A DNA stretch of 64,000 nucleotides from Glycomyces terrestris. GTDB lineage: Bacteria > Actinomycetota > Actinomycetes > Mycobacteriales > Micromonosporaceae. The stretch's first letter is position 1, and each line of letters begins with the position of its first letter. Below, piece after piece: positions 40,473-49,198 of the stretch. The stretch lies in assembly GCF_003933745.1 (NCBI RefSeq), contig NZ_RSEB01000001.1, forward strand, positions 124,001 to 188,000. Direction: 5' to 3'. The position numbers and the translations under genes are program-made. Below the pieces are notes generated by a model that worked only from the letters and a program-made list of their open reading frames with translations, did not search any database and had not been told where the DNA came from.

Positions 40473-41306
40473 TCAGCGGTCGGCCCGTTCCGCGTGCTCC
40501 TCGACGCGGTCGAGCCACTCGTCCAGGAAGGCGTCGAGCAGGACCGGCTGCTCGAGTTGGAGGTTGTGGCCGGCCCGGTCGAGGACGGCGAAGGTCGCGC
40601 GCGGGTAATGCTCGAGCAGCGCATAGACATCGGCGTAGCCGGTGTTGTCGTCCTGTCGACCGGTGACGATCAGCGCGGGCCGCTCGAACGGCGCTCCTGA
40701 CTCGGGCGCGGTGCTCAGCTCGTACCGCCGCGCCACCCGCACCAGCCCCTCGTCGTCGGCCAGCGCCAGCCCGGGGGCGATCTCCTCGCGGAAGCGGCGG
40801 TACGTCTCCGGGGACTGCACGACCGCGAGGTCGCCGTACGAGGCGGCGTCCGCCGGCGGCAGGGTGGCCATGAAGTCGGGGTCGGGGGCGATCACGGTGT
40901 GCGGCGGGAGGGTCCGCTTGGAGTGGCGGGCCTCCTTGCCGATCGGGCACACCAGGCCGAGGCCGAGCACCTGCTCGGGGCGTGCGCAGGCGACGGCGCG
41001 GGCGAGGTAGCCGCCGTAGGATTCGCCGACGACGATGAACGGCGCGTCGCCGATCATGTGGTCCACGAAGCCCTGGACGGCTTCGAGCATGTCGTCCGAG
41101 CCCCGGTACTTCTCGGTGATCTCGGTCTGCCCCATGCCGGGGAGGTCCGGGTAGAGGCGGCGGTAGGTGCGCGCCTCGGGGCGCGCGGCGGCGCGGCGGG
41201 CGAAGAACGGCTCCAGGAAGCCGGTCATGAGGCGGTGGTCGGGGGTCCAGCCGTGGATCGCGAGGACGGGAGTCCCGCGCCCGTGCGCGACGTAGTGCAT
41301 TGGCAT
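40473..41306 (-). CDS. Alpha/beta-fold hydrolase (esterase or peptidase-like)
   Basis: The protein has 277 residues. VLAIHGWTPDHRLM gives the HG oxyanion motif, VGESYGGYLA the nucleophile elbow (Ser near residue 96), VTGRQDDNTGY the acid region, and LDRAGHNLQLEQP the catalytic His near residue 250. It resembles proline-iminopeptidase and epoxide-hydrolase relatives. ATG 41306 was preferred to the ATG two codons later. No operon partner is visible. Confidence 0.9.
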   Translation of the reverse strand: MPMHYVAHGRGTPVLAIHGWTPDHRLMTGFLEPFFARRAAARPEARTYRRLYPDLPGMGQTEITEKYRGSDDMLEAVQGFVDHMIGDAPFIVVGESYGGYLARAVACARPEQVLGLGLVCPIGKEARHSKRTLPPHTVIAPDPDFMATLPPADAASYGDLAVVQSPETYRRFREEIAPGLALADDEGLVRVARRYELSTAPESGAPFERPALIVTGRQDDNTGYADVYALLEHYPRATFAVLDRAGHNLQLEQPVLLDAFLDEWLDRVEEHAERADR

Positions 41307-41468
41307 GGCCGCAACCTTAGATCCTCGCTTCCAGTGCGCCGCGTCGTCGGCCTCCTCCGTCCGCGCAGTCCGGTGCTCGTCGGCGCGTCCTGCGCCAGCG
41401 CGACGCCAGATCCGCGCCAGCGCCCGGTGACAGCCTGGGGCGAGAAGTTCACCGACACAGGAGGAAGC

Positions 41469-41870
41469 ATGAAATCGCACCTCGTCAAGGGACTCGGGGC
41501 GCTCGTCGCCGTCGCCGGGCTGGCGCTCGTCGCCGCCGCTCCGGCGCAGGGCGTCGAGGTCTCGCCGCTGGCCTCGGCCTGCATCACCTCGCTGACCGTC
41601 CACGAATCGGAGGACTGGGGCGCGGACGGCGACGAGCCGTTCCTCCGGACCAACACGGGCACCTGGTCCGCACCGGGATCGATGGACAACGGCTCGACCG
41701 CGGCGGTCAACCGGACCGTCGACACGGGCACCACTGTGGAGGCGTGGGACTCCGACTCGCCTGACCCGAACGACTTCATCGGCAGCGACACCGTCGGCTC
41801 CGGCGGCACGCTGACGTTCCGCGGCGACGACGCGCACTACACCGCCGCCTACCGCGCCGGCGCCTGCTAG
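41469..41870 (+). CDS. Small secreted protein of unknown function
   Basis: The protein has 133 residues. A signal peptide (MKSHLVKGLGALVAVAGLAL, cleavage after APAQG) leads into an acidic domain of about 105 residues with only two Cys, near residues 38 and 133, likely joined by a disulfide. SLTVHESEDWGADGDEPFLR and a late GTLTFRGDDAHYTAAYRAGAC suggest a single beta-sandwich. Similar small exported proteins occur in actinomycetes without assigned function. GGAGGAAG precedes the ATG, and a very strong terminator follows, so it is a single-gene unit. Confidence 0.78.
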   Translation: MKSHLVKGLGALVAVAGLALVAAAPAQGVEVSPLASACITSLTVHESEDWGADGDEPFLRTNTGTWSAPGSMDNGSTAAVNRTVDTGTTVEAWDSDSPDPNDFIGSDTVGSGGTLTFRGDDAHYTAAYRAGAC

Positions 41871-41882
41871 GCACCGGCGTTC

Positions 41883-41917
41883 GCGAGGGCCGGGTCCGAT
41901 TCGGACCCGGCCCTCGC
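41883..41917 (+). terminator. Strong terminator after the small secreted protein gene
   Basis: Seventeen-base arms (41883-41899 and 41901-41917) are perfect reverse complements around one base. It begins 13 bases after the stop codon. Confidence 0.8.
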
Positions 41918-42039
41918 AGTGTGCGTTCCCCATGACTCCCTTGATGGTCGGGGTCTGTCCTCCGCCGGGTCGCGGCGGTCCGGTCGCCCGCCGGCGCGGC
42001 GCCTTGGTGCCATCTGCGAGAACTGTGAAGGTGGCGCGC

Positions 42040-42068
42040 TTGCGGCATGATGGAGTGGATTGCGGCAT
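42040..42068 (+). promoter_or_regulatory. Direct repeats before the SARP-fusion gene
   Basis: TTGCGGCAT occurs at 42040-42048 and again at 42060-42068, exactly 20 bases apart. SARP regulators bind short direct repeats on one helix face near the -35 region, so these may be an autoregulatory site 30-60 bases before the start codon. Confidence 0.45.
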
Positions 42069-42099
42069 TTGCGAGCGCTGGGCGCGTCTGGAGGATGTG

Positions 42100-45000
42100 G
42101 TGGAGTTCAGGGTGCTCGGACCGGTGGAGCTTGCCGACCAGGGCCGGGTGGTCCCGGTCGACGCCGCCAAGCAGCGCGAGCTGCTGGCGCTGCTGCTCCT
42201 CCGTCCGAACCGGACGGTCGGCCGCGACTGGCTGATGGATCAGCTGTGGCGGGGCGACCCGCCTCCGGCGGGCAGGACCACGTTGCAGGCGTACGTGTAT
42301 CGGTTGCGTCGGCTGCTTCGGGGAGCGGGGGGTTCTGACGCCCTGGTCAGCCGTCCCGGGGGCTATCTGCTGGCGGTGCCGGAGGGGGCCTTGGACGCCG
42401 AGCGGTTCGGGCGCTCGGCGGCGGCGGGGCGGGAGGCGCTGGACGCGGGGCGCTTCGACGACGCGGTGGACGCCCTGCGAGCGGGTGTCGGGCTCTGGCG
42501 GGGTCCGGCGTTCGCCGACATCGACCTGGCGGCGGTCCGCGACCACGCCCGCGCGCTCGAAGACCAACGGCTGGAAGCCATCGAGCTGTGCCTGACAGCG
42601 GAGCTGGCGGCCGGGCGCCATGCCGTCGCCGTGGTGGAGCTGGATGCGCTCGTCGAGGCGCATCCGCTTCGGGAGCGCCTGTGGGAGCTGCTGCTGCTCG
42701 CCCTGCACCGGTGCGGACGGCGCGCCGAAGCGCTCGCGGCGTACCGGCGCCTGCACCGGTTGCTCGACGACGAGCTCGGCATCCAGCCGTCGGCGCCGGT
42801 GCGGCGGCTCCAGCGGCAGATCCTGTCCGGCGACACCGCATGGGAGGCGACGGCGCCGCAGCGCACCGGGCGCGAGGAGGCGCAGCCGGTCCGGGCCCGG
42901 CCGCCCGCCTCGGACCCGGTGCCCCGGCAGCTGCCCGCGGGCGTCGGCGGTTTCACCGGCCGCGAGGCCCGACTCTCCGAATTGGACGAGCTGCTCGCCT
43001 CCAGCGGCGATCGGCCTCCCGGCGCGGTGGTCGTCGGGGTGATCTCCGGAATGGCGGGCGTGGGGAAGACGGCGCTGGCGGTGCACTGGGCGCACCAGGT
43101 GACCGATCACTTCCCGGACGGGCAGTTGTACGTCAACCTGCGCGGCTTCGACCCCGACGGCCCGCCGCTGCCGCCGGAGGCGGCGCTTCGCGGGTTCCTG
43201 GACGCGCTCGGCGTCCCGCCCGAGCGCATCCCTCCCACCGCTGAGGCCCAGATCGGCCTGTACCGCAGCGCGGTGGCCGACAAGCGGCTCCTCCTGCTGC
43301 TGGACAACGCGTTCGCGGCCGACCAGGTCCGGCCGCTGCTTCCGGCCGGGAGCGGCAGTCTCGTCCTGGTCACCAGCCGCGACAGGCTCTCCAGCCTCAT
43401 CGCGGTCGAGCACGCGCGCCCGGTGCCGCTGCACCCGCTCACCGACGACGAGGCGCGGCAGTTCCTCACCCGCCGGCTCGGCGACGCGCGCACCGCCGCC
43501 GAGCCGGACGCCGTGCAGGCCATCGTCGACGCTTGCGCCCGCCTGCCGCTGGCGCTCGCCGTCGCGACCACGAAGGCGGCCACCGGCACCGATCGGCCGC
43601 TGTTCGCCCTGGCCGCCGCACTCCAGGACACGCACACCAGCCTCGACTCGCTGGCCGGCGACGATCCGACCGCCGACGTGCGGGCGGTCTTCTCCTGGTC
43701 ATACCGGAGCCTCGGCGAGGAGGCGGCCCGGCTGTTCAGGCTGCTGGGCCTGCACCACGGACCCGACATCTCGGCGGCCGCCGTAGCGAGCCTGGCAGCG
43801 CTCGCTCCGGGACGGGCCCGGCGACTCCTCGCCGAACTGGCCCGCGCGCACCTGGTCTCGGAGACCGCCCCCGGCCGCTACGCGCTTCACGACCTGTTGC
43901 GCGCCTACGCGATCGAGCTCTCCGCGACCGTCGACTCGCGCGAGAAGCGGAACGCGGCCGCGTTCCGACTCCTCAGCCACTACGTCCACACCGCGCACGC
44001 CGCCGACCGCCTCGTCTACCCCGGCACCCCCGACGTCGCGGTGTCGCTGCCCGCTCCGGCCCCGGGGGTCGCTCCCGAGCCGCTCGCCGACCGGGCGGCC
44101 GCGATGGACTGGTTCGAGGCCGAGTACGCCTCCATCGCCGCGGTCGCGCTCCACGCCCGCGGCGTCTTCGACGCCCAGGTCTGGCAGCTGGCGTGGTCGC
44201 TTCACCACTTCCTCTCCTTGCGGGGCAGGGTGTTCGAACTGACCGACGTGCAGCACCTGGCCCTGTCCGCGGCGCAGCGGACGGGGGACGCGGCCGCGCA
44301 GGCCCACGCGCACCGCGTCCTGGCGTGGTGCGGCACCAGGCTCGGGCGCCTGGACGACAGCCGCTCGCACCTGACCCGCGCACTGGACCTGTCGGCGCAG
44401 GCCGGCGACCTGGCGGGCGAAGCGGCCGCGCACCGCAACCTCAGCCATCTCGCGCAGCGCAGCGGCGACGCCGTCGGGGCGCTCGCGCACTCGCACCAGG
44501 CCCTGGCGCTCTACCGGAAGGCGCAGGACCGGTTCGGCGAGGCGCGGGCCCTGAACTCGATCGGGTGGTACCACGCCCAGCTCGGCGAGCACGAGGACGC
44601 GCGCCGGTGCTGCGAGGAGGCGCTGCGCCTGTGCCTGGAGCTCGACTACACCTCGCTGGCCGCCAGCGAGTGCGGGATGCGAACGATCGTGATCACGGGA
44701 GGCACCGACGGGATGGGCGCCGCGCTGGCGCGCCACTACCTGGCGGCCGGCGACCGCGTCGTGGTGATCGGCAGGAGCCGCGCCAAGTTCGAGGCCCTGA
44801 CCGCTGCGGCGGGCGAGGCGGCCGCGCGGGCGGAGTTCATCGCGGCGGACCTGTCCTTGCTGGCCGACAACCGCCGGGTGGTCGAGCACCTGCTGGCGAA
44901 CCACGAGCGCATCGACGCCCTGGTGCTCGCCGCGTCCTTCGTCAGGCAGCGGCGGACCGTCACCGCCGAGGGCCGCGAAGCGTCGTGGGCGCTGTTCTTC

Positions 45001-45489
45001 CTCGGGAAGTACCTCCTGGTGACCGGCCTCGCGCCGCTCCTTCGGGCGTCCGGGAGGCCGGTCGTGGTGAACACCGCGGTGCCCGGCGCGCCCGCGGACG
45101 CGATCGACTTCGACGACCTCGAGATGACCGAGGGGTTCACGTTCAAGCGCTCCAACGCGCAGCAGCGGCGCGCCAACGAGCTGCTCGGCATCCTCGCCAC
45201 CGCCGACGACCCGAACCTGGCCTACGTGACCTGGGGACCGACCCGGCTGGTCCGCACCAGCTTCGCCGGGGACGTCGGCAAGGCCATGGCGATCGCAGCG
45301 GCAGTGCTCGGGCGGCTCCTGGGGCAGTCCCCGGACGCCGCGGTCCGCCCGATCGTCGCCCTCATCGACGACCCCGCTCCGGGCCGGGCCGCCTACCGGG
45401 GAGCCGCGGCGCTGGCCCTGACGGCCGGGGACCGCGACGACGAGGACGCCGCGCGCCTGGCGGCGGTGCTCCAAGACGACCTCCGGTGA
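42100..45489 (+). CDS. Fusion of a SARP/NB-ARC/TPR (AfsR-type) regulator with a short-chain dehydrogenase
   Basis: The protein has 1129 residues, starting at GTG 42100 after GGAGG. Residues 1-95 are the winged-helix DNA-binding domain (VEFRVLGPVELADQGRVVPV), and 95-240 the bacterial transcriptional activation domain. About 285-560 is an NB-ARC ATPase with P-loop GMAGVGKTAL. About 700-855 are TPR helices (AHRNLSHLAQRSGDAVGALA). The TPR array then stops short, and at Met860 a short-chain dehydrogenase begins (RTIVITGGTDGMGAALARHY). Its cofactor motif TGGTDGMG is intact, but the usual YxxxK catalytic pair is not evident (SNAQQRRANELL at that place). AfsR-type proteins are antibiotic-pathway activators and normally end with further TPRs. 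The frame is continuous through the junction. It may be a deletion-made chimera or a true fusion. Confidence 0.85.
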   Translation: MEFRVLGPVELADQGRVVPVDAAKQRELLALLLLRPNRTVGRDWLMDQLWRGDPPPAGRTTLQAYVYRLRRLLRGAGGSDALVSRPGGYLLAVPEGALDAERFGRSAAAGREALDAGRFDDAVDALRAGVGLWRGPAFADIDLAAVRDHARALEDQRLEAIELCLTAELAAGRHAVAVVELDALVEAHPLRERLWELLLLALHRCGRRAEALAAYRRLHRLLDDELGIQPSAPVRRLQRQILSGDTAWEATAPQRTGREEAQPVRARPPASDPVPRQLPAGVGGFTGREARLSELDELLASSGDRPPGAVVVGVISGMAGVGKTALAVHWAHQVTDHFPDGQLYVNLRGFDPDGPPLPPEAALRGFLDALGVPPERIPPTAEAQIGLYRSAVADKRLLLLLDNAFAADQVRPLLPAGSGSLVLVTSRDRLSSLIAVEHARPVPLHPLTDDEARQFLTRRLGDARTAAEPDAVQAIVDACARLPLALAVATTKAATGTDRPLFALAAALQDTHTSLDSLAGDDPTADVRAVFSWSYRSLGEEAARLFRLLGLHHGPDISAAAVASLAALAPGRARRLLAELARAHLVSETAPGRYALHDLLRAYAIELSATVDSREKRNAAAFRLLSHYVHTAHAADRLVYPGTPDVAVSLPAPAPGVAPEPLADRAAAMDWFEAEYASIAAVALHARGVFDAQVWQLAWSLHHFLSLRGRVFELTDVQHLALSAAQRTGDAAAQAHAHRVLAWCGTRLGRLDDSRSHLTRALDLSAQAGDLAGEAAAHRNLSHLAQRSGDAVGALAHSHQALALYRKAQDRFGEARALNSIGWYHAQLGEHEDARRCCEEALRLCLELDYTSLAASECGMRTIVITGGTDGMGAALARHYLAAGDRVVVIGRSRAKFEALTAAAGEAAARAEFIAADLSLLADNRRVVEHLLANHERIDALVLAASFVRQRRTVTAEGREASWALFFLGKYLLVTGLAPLLRASGRPVVVNTAVPGAPADAIDFDDLEMTEGFTFKRSNAQQRRANELLGILATADDPNLAYVTWGPTRLVRTSFAGDVGKAMAIAAAVLGRLLGQSPDAAVRPIVALIDDPAPGRAAYRGAAALALTAGDRDDEDAARLAAVLQDDLR

Positions 45490-45500
45490 CGCAGCTCGAT

Positions 45501-45526
45501 GAGGCCGGCGCGCGGGCGCCGGCCTC
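45501..45526. terminator. Bidirectional terminator between the SARP fusion and MFS genes
   Basis: Ten-base perfect arms (45501-45510 and 45517-45526) with a six-base loop lie 11 bases after the fusion gene's stop and 13 bases before the MFS stop on the other strand. Confidence 0.7.
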
Positions 45527-45539
45527 GGCTCCGTTCGGC

Positions 45540-47075
45540 CTAGTCCGCGGCCGGGGCGCGCCGCGGGCCCCGCAGGACGACGTACGCCAGCAGGAGCGCC
45601 ATCACGACCACGCCGGTCCACATCGCCTGGCGCCAGCCGTGGACGAAGGACTCCTGGGCGGCCTGGACCAGCGCCGCGGACTCGGGCGTGCCGTCGGCGT
45701 TCGCGAGCGCCCCGGCGACGCCCCTGCGCGCGTCCTCGGCGGCGGCGGCCGGGACGTCCGCGAGGCGCGCTTCGATCGCCCGGCCGTACCCGGCGGTGAG
45801 GACGGCGCCGAGCAGCGCGATGCCGAGGGCCGAACCGAGTTCTCTGGTGACGTCGTTGAGCGCGGACGCGACGCCCTGCCGCTCGCGCGGGAGCGACGAG
45901 GTGATGGCCTCAGTGGACGGCGTCATCGACAGGCCCATGCCGAGCCCCATGACCGCCATGCCCGGCAGGACCGCCGGGTAGCCGCCTTCGACGGAGACGA
46001 GGAGCGCCAGGAGCGCGAGTCCCGAGGCGCCCAGGGCGATGCCGGCGGCCATGGTCGAGCGGGCGCCGATGCGCGCGGCGAGTCGCGGCGCGAGGCCCGA
46101 GGCGGCCATCATCACGACCGCCATCGGCATGAACGCGAGCGTGGAGACCAGCCCTGACCAGCCGAGCACGGTCTGGAAGTACGGGAAGAGGACCACGAAG
46201 ATCCCGGCCTGCACACCGAACACGACGAGGAGCACCACCGAACCCGCGGCGAGGCCGCGCCTCCCGAACAGCCGCACGTCGAGCAGCGGGGCCGGATGAC
46301 GCAGCTCCCACGCGGCGAACCCGATCGCGCCGAGGACGCCGGCCAGGAGGCACACCAGCGTCGCCGGGTCGGTCCAACCCCGTTCCGGCCCTTCGTGGAG
46401 GACGAGGATGAAGCCGACGACCGCGATCACGGACGCCAGCGAGCCGACCAGGTCGAACCGGTGGGCCGCCGCCTCCCGGGAGTTCGGGACGGCCCGGAGC
46501 GCCACCGCGGCGGCGGCGACGACGAGGCCGACCGGCAGCACGAAGAGCCAGCGCCAGTCCGCAACGTCGGTGAGGACGGCCGAGACGTACATCCCGAGGA
46601 TGCCGCCGCCGCCCGCGACGGCGGTCCACACCCCGATGCCCTTGGCGCGCTCCGCCTCCGGGAAGGTCGCGGTGATGACGGAGAGGGTGACGGGCATGAT
46701 CATCGCCGCGCCGACGCCGGAGAGGAACCGCGCGGCGAGCATGACCTCGGTGGTGGGCGCCAGGCCCGCCGCGGCGCTCGCGGCGCCGAAGACGGCCAGG
46801 CCCGCGAACAGGACCGGCTTGCGGCCCCAGCGGTCGCCGGCCGCGCCGAGCGGGAGCAGGAGCGCGGCCAGGGTGACGGTGTAGAGGTTGATCATCCACA
46901 GGATCTCGCCCTGCGAGGCGTGGAAGGCGACGGCGAGCTGCGGCTGGGCGACGTTCAGGCCGGACACCGAGGCGATGACCGCCATGAGCGCCAGGCAGAC
47001 GCCGGTGAGGACGGCGCGGCGGCGGCGCGGGTCGTGGATGACCGCGTCGGTCGGCGCGGTGGGGATCGTGGTCAT
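45540..47075 (-). CDS. MFS drug-efflux transporter, DHA2 (EmrB/QacA) family
   Basis: The protein has 511 residues and 14 predicted transmembrane helices. WMINLYTVTLAALLLPLGAAGDRWGRKPVLFAGLAVF contains motif A (GxxxDRxGRK). RWLFVLPVGLVVAAAAVAL and PSTEAITSSLPRERQGVASALNDVTRELGSALGIALLGAVL are family-typical. AAAGGAAACC precedes the ATG. It lies 43 bases after the methyltransferase gene on the same strand, suggesting one transcript that could modify and export a compound. Confidence 0.92.
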   Translation of the reverse strand: MTTIPTAPTDAVIHDPRRRRAVLTGVCLALMAVIASVSGLNVAQPQLAVAFHASQGEILWMINLYTVTLAALLLPLGAAGDRWGRKPVLFAGLAVFGAASAAAGLAPTTEVMLAARFLSGVGAAMIMPVTLSVITATFPEAERAKGIGVWTAVAGGGGILGMYVSAVLTDVADWRWLFVLPVGLVVAAAAVALRAVPNSREAAAHRFDLVGSLASVIAVVGFILVLHEGPERGWTDPATLVCLLAGVLGAIGFAAWELRHPAPLLDVRLFGRRGLAAGSVVLLVVFGVQAGIFVVLFPYFQTVLGWSGLVSTLAFMPMAVVMMAASGLAPRLAARIGARSTMAAGIALGASGLALLALLVSVEGGYPAVLPGMAVMGLGMGLSMTPSTEAITSSLPRERQGVASALNDVTRELGSALGIALLGAVLTAGYGRAIEARLADVPAAAAEDARRGVAGALANADGTPESAALVQAAQESFVHGWRQAMWTGVVVMALLLAYVVLRGPRRAPAAD

Positions 47076-47118
47076 GGTTTCCTTTCGGGGCGTTGAGGTT
47101 CGGTGGACTCAAATGGGG

Positions 47119-47736
47119 TCAGCGGGGGCGTGCGGCGCGGACGACGGCGTCGCGCAGGACATGGCGGTGGCCGCCGGGGCCGTCGACGGTGCGCGTGTGC
47201 TCCTCGGCGGTCTCGATGCGCAGGGGTGCGACGCTCGCGGTGAGGTCCGCGAGGGTCACGAGGGCCGGCGCCGGATGGTCGGCGCGGGCCGTATCGGTGT
47301 GGAGGTGGCCCACGATGAGGAGCGTGCCGCCGGGGGCGACCCAGTCGGCGAGGCGGCGGTAGAAGTCGCGGTGCGGCATCGCAGGGTGCGCGTAGGCCGT
47401 GGTGACGAGGTCGAACCGGCGTCCCGGTTCCCAGGTCGTCAGGTCCGCCTCGACCCACTCCACGCTGCCGGGGTGCGGCAGGGCCGCGGCGCGCTCGGCG
47501 GCCAGGCGCAGGGCGCGGGCGGCGATGTCGACGCCGGTCACCCGCCAGCCGCGCGCGGCCAGCCAGAGGGCCTCGGTCCCCGTCCCGCAGCCGGCGTCGA
47601 GCGCCGTGCCCGGCGCGAGGCCGGCCGTCTCGCGGGCGAGGTGGGGATGCGGTGCGCGCTCCCCCGGCCCGCGGCGCTGCGACCAGTGCCGGTCCCAGTA
47701 GTCCTGGTCGAACTCGTGCCTCGGCGCGTCGTGCAT
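47119..47736 (-). CDS. Class I SAM-dependent methyltransferase
   Basis: The protein has 205 residues. Motif I is ALDAGCGTGTEALWLA near residue 47, then VTGVDIAARALRLA with the acidic residue that holds the ribose, and FDLVTTAYAHP as motif II. FDQDYWDRHW at the N-terminus is common in small-molecule methyltransferases of the thiopurine type. The acceptor is unknown. It heads a unit with the MFS exporter and is divergent from an XRE-cupin regulator, so the three genes may form one resistance or small-molecule module. Confidence 0.88.
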   Translation of the reverse strand: MHDAPRHEFDQDYWDRHWSQRRGPGERAPHPHLARETAGLAPGTALDAGCGTGTEALWLAARGWRVTGVDIAARALRLAAERAAALPHPGSVEWVEADLTTWEPGRRFDLVTTAYAHPAMPHRDFYRRLADWVAPGGTLLIVGHLHTDTARADHPAPALVTLADLTASVAPLRIETAEEHTRTVDGPGGHRHVLRDAVVRAARPR

Positions 47737-47794
47737 GTCGGGTCCCTTCGCTCGCTTCGTGCCGGTCGATCGTGGCGGATCGGCGGTCAGAAGT

Positions 47795-47818
47795 GCAAAC
47801 GTTGTTGCCGAATGGCAA
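47795..47818. promoter_or_regulatory. Inverted half-sites between methyltransferase and XRE-cupin genes
   Basis: TTGCC-GAAT-GGCAA (47805-47818) is a perfect five-base inverted repeat. An overlapping GCAA-N6-TTGC (47795-47808) uses the same half-site. The cluster ends nine bases before the regulator's ATG and is the likely operator of the XRE-cupin protein. Confidence 0.5.
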
Positions 47819-47827
47819 AATCGGGGG

Positions 47828-48439
47828 ATGGAATCGAACCTCGACCGCACGCTCGACGCCGTCGGCCCGCGCCTCAAGCGGCTGCGGCTCCGCCGGGAGA
47901 TCACGCTCGCCGACCTCGCCGCGCAGACGGGGATCTCCGCCAGCACCCTGTCCCGGCTCGAATCGGGGCTGCGCAGGCCGACGCTGGAGCAGTTGCTGCC
48001 GCTCGCGCGCGTCCACGGCGTGACGCTCGACGAGCTCGTGGACGCGCCGCCGACCGGCGACCCGCGCGTGAACCTGCGGCCGGTCGCGTGCGAGAACGGC
48101 GCGGTGGTCCTGCCGCTCACCCGCAGGCCCGGCGGCATCCAGGCGTACAAGTTCATCCTGCCGACCGGGGACGACGCGGCGGTGCCGCAGCTGCGGACCC
48201 ACGAGGGCTTCGACTGGGCCTACGTGCTCAACGGCACGCTGCGCCTCGTGCTCGGCGAGCACGACCTCCGGCTCAGACCCGGCGAGGCCGCGGAGTTCGA
48301 CACCCGCACCCCGCACTGGTTCGGCGCGACCGGCGCCGGACCGGTCGAGTACCTCAGCCTCATCGGCAGGCAGGGCGAACGCGCCCACATCCGCGCCCGG
48401 TCCGAACCGGGCGGCCGCGCCGACGGCCCGCGCCGGTGA
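47828..48439 (+). CDS. XRE-family regulator with C-terminal cupin domain
   Basis: The protein has 203 residues. The helix-turn-helix is LKRLRLRREITLADLAAQTG, then ISASTLSRLESGLRRPTLEQLL (residues 16-57). The cupin runs from GIQAYKFILPTGDDAAVPQLRTHEGFDWAYVLNGTLRLVL to AAEFDTRTPHWFGATG (about 102-178). The single His in RTHEGFDW and the later HWF may bind metal or a small ligand. This SinR/PuuR-like architecture usually senses a small metabolite. It is divergent from the methyltransferase-MFS unit, with inverted half-sites between. Confidence 0.92.
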   Translation: MESNLDRTLDAVGPRLKRLRLRREITLADLAAQTGISASTLSRLESGLRRPTLEQLLPLARVHGVTLDELVDAPPTGDPRVNLRPVACENGAVVLPLTRRPGGIQAYKFILPTGDDAAVPQLRTHEGFDWAYVLNGTLRLVLGEHDLRLRPGEAAEFDTRTPHWFGATGAGPVEYLSLIGRQGERAHIRARSEPGGRADGPRR

Positions 48440-48497
48440 GCATGGCCGGCACGGGTTCCGAAGCGGCGGGTCCGGGCCCCGCAACTATGCTCAGGAC

Positions 48498-49133
48498 ATG
48501 GCACTCATCTACCGAGCCACCGTGAGCCCCACCAAACTCGAACTGCTGGCCGCCTGGCTTCCCGGCCGCCCCTGGCACGCCGGCCCGGCCGGCGACCTCG
48601 AACAGGTCGCCGCGTACCGCTTCGACGACCCGGCCGGCGAGGTCGGCGTCGAGACGCTGCTGGTCCGCTCCGGCGGCGGGCCCGTGTACCAGGTGCCGCT
48701 CACCTACCGGGCCGCGCCACTCGCGGGCGCGGACGCGTGGCTGGTCGGCACCACCCAGCACTCGGTGCTCGGCGAGCGCTGGGTCTACGACGCCGCGGGC
48801 GACCCGGTCTACGCCGCGACGCTCGCCGGCGCGATCATCGCGAACACCGGCCAGGCCGAACAGCTCGTCCTCGTCGACGGCGACCGGCTCGAACCGCGCG
48901 AGCTGCCCATGGGCATCGGCAGCACCGCCTCGCCGAACGGCAGCGCGCCCGAGGTGCACCGGATCGAACGCGTCGAGGACGGCGACCCCGCGGAGATCGT
49001 CACCGACGCCGTCACGCTGTCGGTGGTCCGCAACCTCGACAAGGGCCCCGAACTCACCGGACCGGCCCTGACCGGCACCTGGCCCGGCCGACCCGAACCG
49101 GTCCGCCTCGCCGCCGCCTCGCTCCGGGACTGA
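48498..49133 (+). CDS. Maltokinase N-terminal-cap-like domain protein
   Basis: The protein has 211 residues and is cytosolic. YRATVSPTKLELLAAWLPGRPWHAG near the start and VYQVPLTYRAAPLAGADAWLVGTTQHSVLGERWVYDAAGDPVYAATL in the middle match the alpha/beta cap domain that precedes the kinase fold of maltokinases and the CG0192-like stand-alone proteins of actinomycetes. There is no kinase domain, so it is not a maltokinase itself. The role is unknown. It is a single gene ending in a strong convergent terminator. Confidence 0.75.
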   Translation: MALIYRATVSPTKLELLAAWLPGRPWHAGPAGDLEQVAAYRFDDPAGEVGVETLLVRSGGGPVYQVPLTYRAAPLAGADAWLVGTTQHSVLGERWVYDAAGDPVYAATLAGAIIANTGQAEQLVLVDGDRLEPRELPMGIGSTASPNGSAPEVHRIERVEDGDPAEIVTDAVTLSVVRNLDKGPELTGPALTGTWPGRPEPVRLAAASLRD

Positions 49134-49156
49134 GCCCGGACCGAACATCAGCGAAC

Positions 49157-49188
49157 GCGGGCCCGGCGCTCAACTGCGCCGGGCCCGC
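49157..49188. terminator. Bidirectional terminator between the cap-domain and esterase genes
   Basis: Perfect 13-base arms (49157-49169 and 49176-49188) with a six-base loop lie between two convergent stops, 11 bases from the esterase stop. Confidence 0.8.
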
Positions 49189-49198
49189 CTCCGTGCGG

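Noticed and set aside
48498-49133. Naming this gene maltokinase
   Set aside because: Only the N-terminal cap domain is present. The kinase domain with its catalytic loop is absent and the gene ends in a strong terminator.
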